A stretch of DNA of 10,476 nt from assembly GCA_045606265.1 (NCBI GenBank), contig JAZURO010000021.1:1-10476 (forward strand), in the 5' to 3' direction. This document shows positions 6,284 to 10,476 of the stretch, piece after piece (the first letter of the stretch is position 1; every line of letters begins with the position of its first letter). This stretch comes from RGIG4608 sp045606265. Its GTDB lineage: Bacteria; Bacillota; Clostridia; Oscillospirales; CAG-272. Under the pieces are notes generated by a model. The model searched no databases, had not been told where the DNA came from, and was given only the letters and a program-made list of their open reading frames with translations. The translations under genes and the position numbers were made by a program.

Positions 6284-8890
6284 ATGAAAGATAAGATTTT
6301 ACAAATAATTGATGGCTATAAAAAAGACTTCACAAGAGTCAATGAAGATGAACGCTATAAGTGGGAAGCCGTAGGCTGTTATAAGAGAAATTGGAATATT
6401 GAAGCTGATAATTTCTCCGAAATGTATGCGGCTGCCTATAAGGAGTCTGCCAATCTTCTTTCTGCAAATATGTATTGGCCATATAAAATGGTCATCACAT
6501 TTGCGGAGAAAGAGCCTGAAAAAGTACGTGAACTCTTTAAGATGCTCTTGAACGAGGATCTCCCATTGGCTCAGCGATATGTGGACTTCCGTGCAGCTTT
6601 TGATGAGTTTTATAAGCCGCAGGAGCTTCAGCATTATCAGGATCTCCACGCTATTTCAGTTTATTTGTCATTTGAATATCCTGATAAGTATTTCATCTAT
6701 AAATATAAGATGTTTAAGAGCTTCAGCGAAAAGATTGGCTACGTGGTTGATCGTAAGAAATTCAAATCTGAGGTCTACAAACTTGAAGCCTTTTTAGAAA
6801 TGTGCAACATTGTACTTGAAGAAGTAAACCAAGACGATGAAGCAAAAATGTTGAGTTATAACCGCTTAACGGAAGATTGTTACAAAGATGAAGAACTGCA
6901 CCTGCTTACACACGATGTAATATACTTTGGAGCAAATTACTTCCAAGATAATCAAGCGACTGCTGAAAACACTTATTGGCCTTCGCTTGATGAATATAAT
7001 CCTAATCTCAGCAAGGAAGATTGGAAAAAATATATTCTTGAAATTGAATTGCCCGACCATCCTTCTCCTATGCAAATGTTGAAAGCATTGATGGAGGTTG
7101 GTGGCGAAGCATCTTGTAAACGTCTTTCACAGTTATATGGCGGAACGGTATCTGCCTATGTAGGATGTGCAGTTAATCTTGGCAAGCGTGTTAAGAAATT
7201 CTTTGATCTGCCGCCTTGTATGGATGGAGAGCAAGAAAGATACTTCCCCTTACCTTTCTTGGGCAGGAACATCATTGAAGATGGTGTAAAGAACTATGCC
7301 TATAAAATCAGACCGGAACTATTTGAAGCGTTGAAAGAAATCGACCTTAGTGGTATTTCACCCGCCTATGAGGAGGACGAAGAAGTGGACGAAGTTATGC
7401 AGCTTACCGATGTAAGTAAAAATACAATTCTATATGGTCCTCCCGGTACGGGTAAAACTTACCACACGGTAGTTTATGCAGTAGCCATAATAGAAAACAA
7501 ATTACTTGAAGAAGTAAAGAACGAAAACTACGGTGATGTTCTTGAACGCTTCAACAAATATAAAGCAGATGGCTTGGTTGAGTTTACAACTTTCCATCAA
7601 TCTTACGGTTATGAAGAATTCATTGAAGGAATTAAGCCAATTCTTGATACCGAAAGCGAAGAACAGAGCGATGTAAAATATACTATTGAAGATGGTTTGT
7701 TCAAGGCTTTCTGTAACAAATCTTCTATGCCTATTGCAAAAAAAGCCAATCGTGAACTTGGGCTGAATAAAACGCCTACCATTTGGAAAGTTTCGCTTTG
7801 GTCTACGGGCGACAATCCCACAAGAACAGAATGTCTTGAGAATGGTCATATCCGCATTGGTTGGGATGACTATGGTGCAGAGATTACAGAAGATACCGAT
7901 TTTTCAGAGCAAGGTGGTAAAAAGGTTCTTAACGCCTTTATTTCACGTATGAAAATTGGTGACATAGTGTTCTCCTGCTATTCAAGCACTACTATTGATG
8001 CTATTGGTGTTGTTACCGGAGAATATGAGTGGTGCGGTGAGCAGTACGATGATGGACTTAACCGCAGAAGAAAAGTTAATTGGATCGTAAAAGGTATCAA
8101 TGAAGATATTGTAGATATTAACGGCGGTTCAACAATGACTCTTTCTACTGTATACAGACTCAAAAACATTGCTCTTTCTGATGCTATGGCAATTATTGAA
8201 AAATACTTACCTCAGACGGCAGAAGAAAAGAAAAACCACGTGTTCATTATTGATGAAATCAATCGTGGTAATATTAGCAAGATTTTTGGTGAGCTGATTA
8301 CACTTATTGAGCCGTCAAAGAGATTGGGACAGGCTGAAGGAATGAAAGCAAAGTTGCCGTATTCTCAGCAGTTGTTTGGCGTGCCTGACAATGTTTATAT
8401 AATCGGTACAATGAACACAGCAGACCGTTCCATTGCGACAATAGATACAGCTCTCCGCCGCCGTTTCCGTTTTAGGGAAATGATGCCTGATGCAAACGTA
8501 TTGCAAGGCATAAGCGTGGAAGATATTTCCGTTGCGGAGATGCTTGCAAGAATGAACAAAAGAATTTCTGTTCTTTACGACAGAGAGCATACCATCGGAC
8601 ACGCTTATTTTATTCCGCTTAGAGATAATCCTACCATTGAGCAGTTGGCTGAAATCTTTGAAAATGCCATTGTACCTTTATTGCAGGAATATTTCTATGA
8701 AGATTATGAGAAGATCCGTCTTGTCTTAGGCGACAACAATAAAGAAAATAAAGATGAACAGTTTATCGTTGTTGCGGAAAACGATTATGAGGAACTGTTT
8801 GGTAGTGCAGATGTAGGCTTTGACGATTCTCTAACTTACGAGATTAACAGAGCAGCTTTTGATAATATTGAAGCGTACAGATCAATCTAA
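6284..8890 (+). CDS. mcrB: McrB-type GTPase (AAA+) with EVE-like insertion
   Basis: This is the GTP-driven motor subunit of a McrBC modification-dependent restriction system. The 868-aa product is nearly twice the length of E. coli McrB. An N-terminal helical region (about 1-215) contains YPDKYFIYKYKMF around residue 132; I cannot assign it. A second region (about 258-349) looks like a winged-helix-type module and carries MEVGGEAS. A very acidic linker (about 361-371) leads into the AAA+ GTPase: Walker A GPPGTGKT (385-392), Walker B and McrB signature FIIDEINRGN with D657-E658, the NTAD motif (711-714) in MNTADRS, and the arginine-rich DTALRRRFRF from 721. About 265 residues separate Walker A from Walker B; E. 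coli McrB has far fewer. The excess is an EVE-like domain at about 500-640. Modified-base binding could therefore come from the insert, from the N-terminus or from both. The start at 6284 has AAGGAG 8 nt upstream. mcrC follows after 19 nt. Confidence 0.95.
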   Translation: MKDKILQIIDGYKKDFTRVNEDERYKWEAVGCYKRNWNIEADNFSEMYAAAYKESANLLSANMYWPYKMVITFAEKEPEKVRELFKMLLNEDLPLAQRYVDFRAAFDEFYKPQELQHYQDLHAISVYLSFEYPDKYFIYKYKMFKSFSEKIGYVVDRKKFKSEVYKLEAFLEMCNIVLEEVNQDDEAKMLSYNRLTEDCYKDEELHLLTHDVIYFGANYFQDNQATAENTYWPSLDEYNPNLSKEDWKKYILEIELPDHPSPMQMLKALMEVGGEASCKRLSQLYGGTVSAYVGCAVNLGKRVKKFFDLPPCMDGEQERYFPLPFLGRNIIEDGVKNYAYKIRPELFEALKEIDLSGISPAYEEDEEVDEVMQLTDVSKNTILYGPPGTGKTYHTVVYAVAIIENKLLEEVKNENYGDVLERFNKYKADGLVEFTTFHQSYGYEEFIEGIKPILDTESEEQSDVKYTIEDGLFKAFCNKSSMPIAKKANRELGLNKTPTIWKVSLWSTGDNPTRTECLENGHIRIGWDDYGAEITEDTDFSEQGGKKVLNAFISRMKIGDIVFSCYSSTTIDAIGVVTGEYEWCGEQYDDGLNRRRKVNWIVKGINEDIVDINGGSTMTLSTVYRLKNIALSDAMAIIEKYLPQTAEEKKNHVFIIDEINRGNISKIFGELITLIEPSKRLGQAEGMKAKLPYSQQLFGVPDNVYIIGTMNTADRSIATIDTALRRRFRFREMMPDANVLQGISVEDISVAEMLARMNKRISVLYDREHTIGHAYFIPLRDNPTIEQLAEIFENAIVPLLQEYFYEDYEKIRLVLGDNNKENKDEQFIVVAENDYEELFGSADVGFDDSLTYEINRAAFDNIEAYRSI
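7371..7399 (+). promoter_or_regulatory. Candidate internal translation start for a short McrB form
   Basis: A perfect AGGAGG (7371-7376) is followed 8 nt later by an in-frame GTG (7385, residue 368) and then by an in-frame ATG (7397, residue 372). Both starts fall in the linker just before Walker A at residue 385. The product would be 501 or 497 residues: the whole GTPase domain without the N-terminal regions. E. coli mcrB is known to make such an internally started form, McrB(S), which modulates cleavage. The site is formed by two GAG codons in a linker that elsewhere uses GAA, so chance coding for Glu-Glu is the main alternative. Confidence 0.5.
7781..8203 (+). other. EVE-like (PUA-fold) domain inserted in the McrB GTPase
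   Basis: Residues about 500-640 of McrB have no place in the AAA+ core. They begin IWKVSLWSTGDNP, continue with a C-x-ENGHIRIGW strand, a helix with FISRMKIGDIVFSCYSS, then the DAIGVVTGEY strand and a basic RRRKVNWIVKG strand. The order (W-x-V opening, IRIGW, mKxGDiV, aiGvvtGeY, +VxW) matches EVE-like PUA-fold domains found in modification-dependent restriction proteins, which read modified bases. The call rests on pattern recognition alone. Confidence 0.7.
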
Positions 8891-8909
8891 GAAATCACGA
8901 GGTGTTAGA

Positions 8910-10202
8910 ATGAGGAAACCAATTCAGATAAAAGAATATGGCTCATTTGTTAGGGACAAAGAAGTGGATGGATACACTTCTTTGCCCCAAGACACCTTTG
9001 ATGCTTTAGAGAATTTTGTATTATCAAACAGCACATCCGAATCTGACACCTTAGATATTATGGGCGTTTCGGCTCGTAAGGGTGTTGGAAAGATTATTAC
9101 TGTAAAAAATTACGTTGGTGTTATCACAATGGATGATGGCACTTCGATTGAGATACTTCCAAAGATATATTCTAAGGAAACATTTACAGACGGAAAGGTT
9201 AAGCAACTACTTATTGATATGCTGAAAACCTTACGTAATGCCCCGTTTAAGAATTTACAGAATACTAATGTCAATATTGAGAAACTTAATATCTTCGAGA
9301 TATTCATTCGTATGTTTATTGATGAAGTATTCTTCATAGTAAAGCGTGGTCTTAAATGCGACTACGAAACAATACAAGCAAACGGAAATGTATTTAAGGG
9401 AAAGATGATCTTTGCCGGACAAATCAAGCATAACTTCGCACATAAAGAACGCTGCTATGTCGAATATGATGAGTTCAATACAAACCGTGCAGAAAATAAG
9501 ATACTCAAAGCTACGTTGAGTTACCTATATAAGAACACAACTTCTTCAAGGAACAAAACAGATATAAAAACACTGCTCAATGCTTTTAATGAAGTAGATG
9601 AGTCAAAAGATTACAAATCTGACTTTGACAAAATAGTTCCCGACAGAAAAACAGCCGACTATCAAACTGCACTTATGTGGAGTAAAGTATTTCTTATGGG
9701 TAAGAGCTTCACATCTTTCTCAGGCTCTGAAGTAGCATTTGCTTTGCTGTTTCCGATGGAAACACTATTTGAGAGTTATATCGCAACTCAGCTCAAGAAA
9801 ATGCTTAACGGAACGGAATACACCTTATCTGCTCAAGATAAAACTTATCACTTATTTGATGAACCCAAAAAGTTTTTGATGAAGCCTGATATTGTAATAA
9901 GACACAAAGAATCAAAAAGAATCTTTGTTATGGACACGAAATGGAAAGTGTTATCTGATAGCAAAGCGAATTATGGTATATCACAAGCAGATATGTACCA
10001 AATGTACGCTTATCAGAATAAATATCACTCTGAAAATGTAACTTTGCTTTATCCTTTGACTGAAAAGGTCGAGCAGAATAAAGATATTGAGTTCCATGCC
10101 AATGACGGAACTCTCATAAGAATCAGGTTTATTGACTTATTTGACCTGAACCATTCTTTATCTAACATAGTTGGTGAAATAAGGATGAGAACAGATGAAT
10201 AG
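8910..10202 (+). CDS. mcrC: McrC-type PD-(D/E)xK nuclease subunit
   Basis: McrC binds the McrB ring, stimulates its GTPase and supplies the nuclease. The 430-aa product is longer than E. coli McrC (about 348). The N-terminal part (about 1-100) is beta-rich. The middle carries family hallmarks: a KRGLKCDYE stretch, a glycine motif GNVFKGKMIFAG from G159, and YDEFNTNRAENK (E188 to K197), equivalent to the usual EFtxDxxxN region. The C-terminal nuclease motif is clear: D327 in KPDIVI, then D342-T-K344, giving PD-x14-DxK, followed by Q359-A-D-M-Y363. All expected catalytic residues are present. The ATG at 8910 is preceded by GAGGTG (8899-8904). The upstream in-frame start at 8859 would read through the end of mcrB and is rejected. 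mcrC lies 19 nt after mcrB and is the last gene before the terminator. Confidence 0.94.
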   Translation: MRKPIQIKEYGSFVRDKEVDGYTSLPQDTFDALENFVLSNSTSESDTLDIMGVSARKGVGKIITVKNYVGVITMDDGTSIEILPKIYSKETFTDGKVKQLLIDMLKTLRNAPFKNLQNTNVNIEKLNIFEIFIRMFIDEVFFIVKRGLKCDYETIQANGNVFKGKMIFAGQIKHNFAHKERCYVEYDEFNTNRAENKILKATLSYLYKNTTSSRNKTDIKTLLNAFNEVDESKDYKSDFDKIVPDRKTADYQTALMWSKVFLMGKSFTSFSGSEVAFALLFPMETLFESYIATQLKKMLNGTEYTLSAQDKTYHLFDEPKKFLMKPDIVIRHKESKRIFVMDTKWKVLSDSKANYGISQADMYQMYAYQNKYHSENVTLLYPLTEKVEQNKDIEFHANDGTLIRIRFIDLFDLNHSLSNIVGEIRMRTDE

Positions 10203-10210
10203 AGAAAATT

Positions 10211-10248
10211 CCCCGCAGGGAGTCGGATCCTTGCGGGGATGTTTTTTT
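10211..10248 (+). terminator. Intrinsic terminator of the defence operon
   Basis: The arms CCCCGCAGGGA (10211-10221) and TCCTTGCGGGG (10228-10238) pair over 11 bp, with one G-T wobble, around the 6-nt loop GTCGGA. AT and G precede a run of seven T at 10242-10248. It begins 8 nt after the mcrC stop. On the minus strand the same stem is followed by AATTTTCTCT, so it may also weakly stop the opposing gene. Confidence 0.93.
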
Positions 10249-10267
10249 AGTGGGATAAGAGACTGTT

Positions 10268-10283
10268 TGACCGGGGTAGGTCA
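10268..10283 (-). other. Short hairpin over the stop codon of the leftward gene
   Basis: TGACC (10268-10272) and GGTCA (10279-10283) are exact inverted arms with a 6-nt loop. The right arm includes the stop codon of the minus-strand gene. There is no T-run beside it, so it may be incidental or assist the nearby stem at 10211-10238. Confidence 0.3.
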
Positions 10284-10476
10284 GATGGTGCCCGTTACCG
10301 TGAGGACGGCAGTTCCGGGAGTGGCGGTCCACACACCTGTTTCCTCCGACTGAGTATATACTGCCGCGGGAACTGTGATAGAGCCGGGCGCGGTGACGAA
10401 ATCACCCGTTGTCTCGTCGTAGGTATAGCTTGTGAAGGCTTCGCCGTTGAGTGTGACCGTGATATCCGTCAAGATG
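10281..10476 (-). CDS. C-terminal end of an unidentified beta-rich protein (partial)
   Basis: The minus-strand frame is open to the right edge, so only about the last 64 residues are visible. The stop is at 10281-10283. The segment is rich in Thr, Val, Gly and Ser with almost no Lys or Arg, as in beta-sheet surface, Ig-like or phage structural proteins. It contains two imperfect copies of a unit of the form YTxxxxTGx(F/W)xxxPG(S/T), spaced exactly 23 residues apart, and ends LTVTGTI. I do not recognise the family and give no function. The local GC is about 58%, clearly higher than in the defence operon. The gene converges on mcrC with the terminator between them. The TTG at 10472 is not a credible start, because the frame continues to the edge. 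Confidence 0.6.
   Translation of the reverse strand, partial: ILTDITVTLNGEAFTSYTYDETTGDFVTAPGSITVPAAVYTQSEETGVWTATPGTAVLTVTGTI
10296..10427 (-). repeat. Imperfect 23-residue tandem repeat in the leftward protein
   Basis: Copy 1 (10371-10427) reads YTYDETTGDFVTAPGSITV and copy 2 (10296-10358) reads YTQSEETGVWTATPGT followed by AVLTV. The Tyr-Thr, the Thr-Gly, the aromatic residue two after that Gly, and Pro-Gly all recur at exactly 23 residues (69 nt). This fits two beta-hairpin units of a repeat protein; more copies may lie beyond the edge. Confidence 0.55.

Noticed and set aside
1..10476. CRISPR array, tRNA, rRNA or insertion sequence
   Set aside because: No regularly spaced direct repeats, cloverleaf-like sequence, transposase-like protein or terminal inverted repeats were seen in the window.

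Overview
The window holds most of one rightward defence operon and, at its right edge, the tail of an unrelated leftward gene. By hand counts of sample lines the operon is about 37-47% GC, with good AGGAGG-type ribosome binding sites before nearly every gene. The last ~216 bases are about 58% GC. Together with the protein styles (type I R-M, ASCH protein and long McrB of the kind common in Clostridia), this suggests a gut-type Firmicutes (Clostridia, Oscillospiraceae/Lachnospiraceae-like) genome or mobile element. That placement is inference; no taxonomic marker is present.

Layout, left to right: (1) 1-1138, hsdM, the N6-adenine methylase of a type I restriction-modification system, with its N-terminus off the left edge. 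(2) 1122-2288, hsdS, the two-TRD specificity subunit, overlapping hsdM by 17 nt. (3) 2289-2392, a 104-nt gap with two adjacent hairpins and a perfect TATAAT hexamer. (4) 2393-5533, hsdR, the motor/nuclease subunit. (5) 5554-6219, a small ASCH-domain protein. (6) 6284-8890, an 868-aa McrB-type GTPase with an EVE-like domain inserted between Walker A and Walker B. (7) 8910-10202, the McrC-type PD-(D/E)xK nuclease partner. (8) 10211-10248, a strong intrinsic terminator that ends the operon. (9) 10281-10476, minus strand, the C-terminal end of a beta-rich protein with an imperfect 23-residue repeat.

How the genes may work together: HsdMSR would methylate a self sequence and cut DNA lacking the mark. 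McrBC would do the reverse and cut DNA, or possibly other nucleic acid, that carries foreign modification. The ASCH protein lies between the two systems in the same transcription unit. ASCH and EVE share the PUA-like fold, so the operon carries two candidate modified-base or RNA reader modules. The least expected sequence signal is a perfect internal AGGAGG plus in-frame GTG/ATG in mcrB, just before the GTPase domain. It would yield a short McrB resembling the regulatory McrB(S) form of E. coli K-12.

I saw no tRNA, rRNA, CRISPR array or insertion sequence, and no hsdS inversion cassette.
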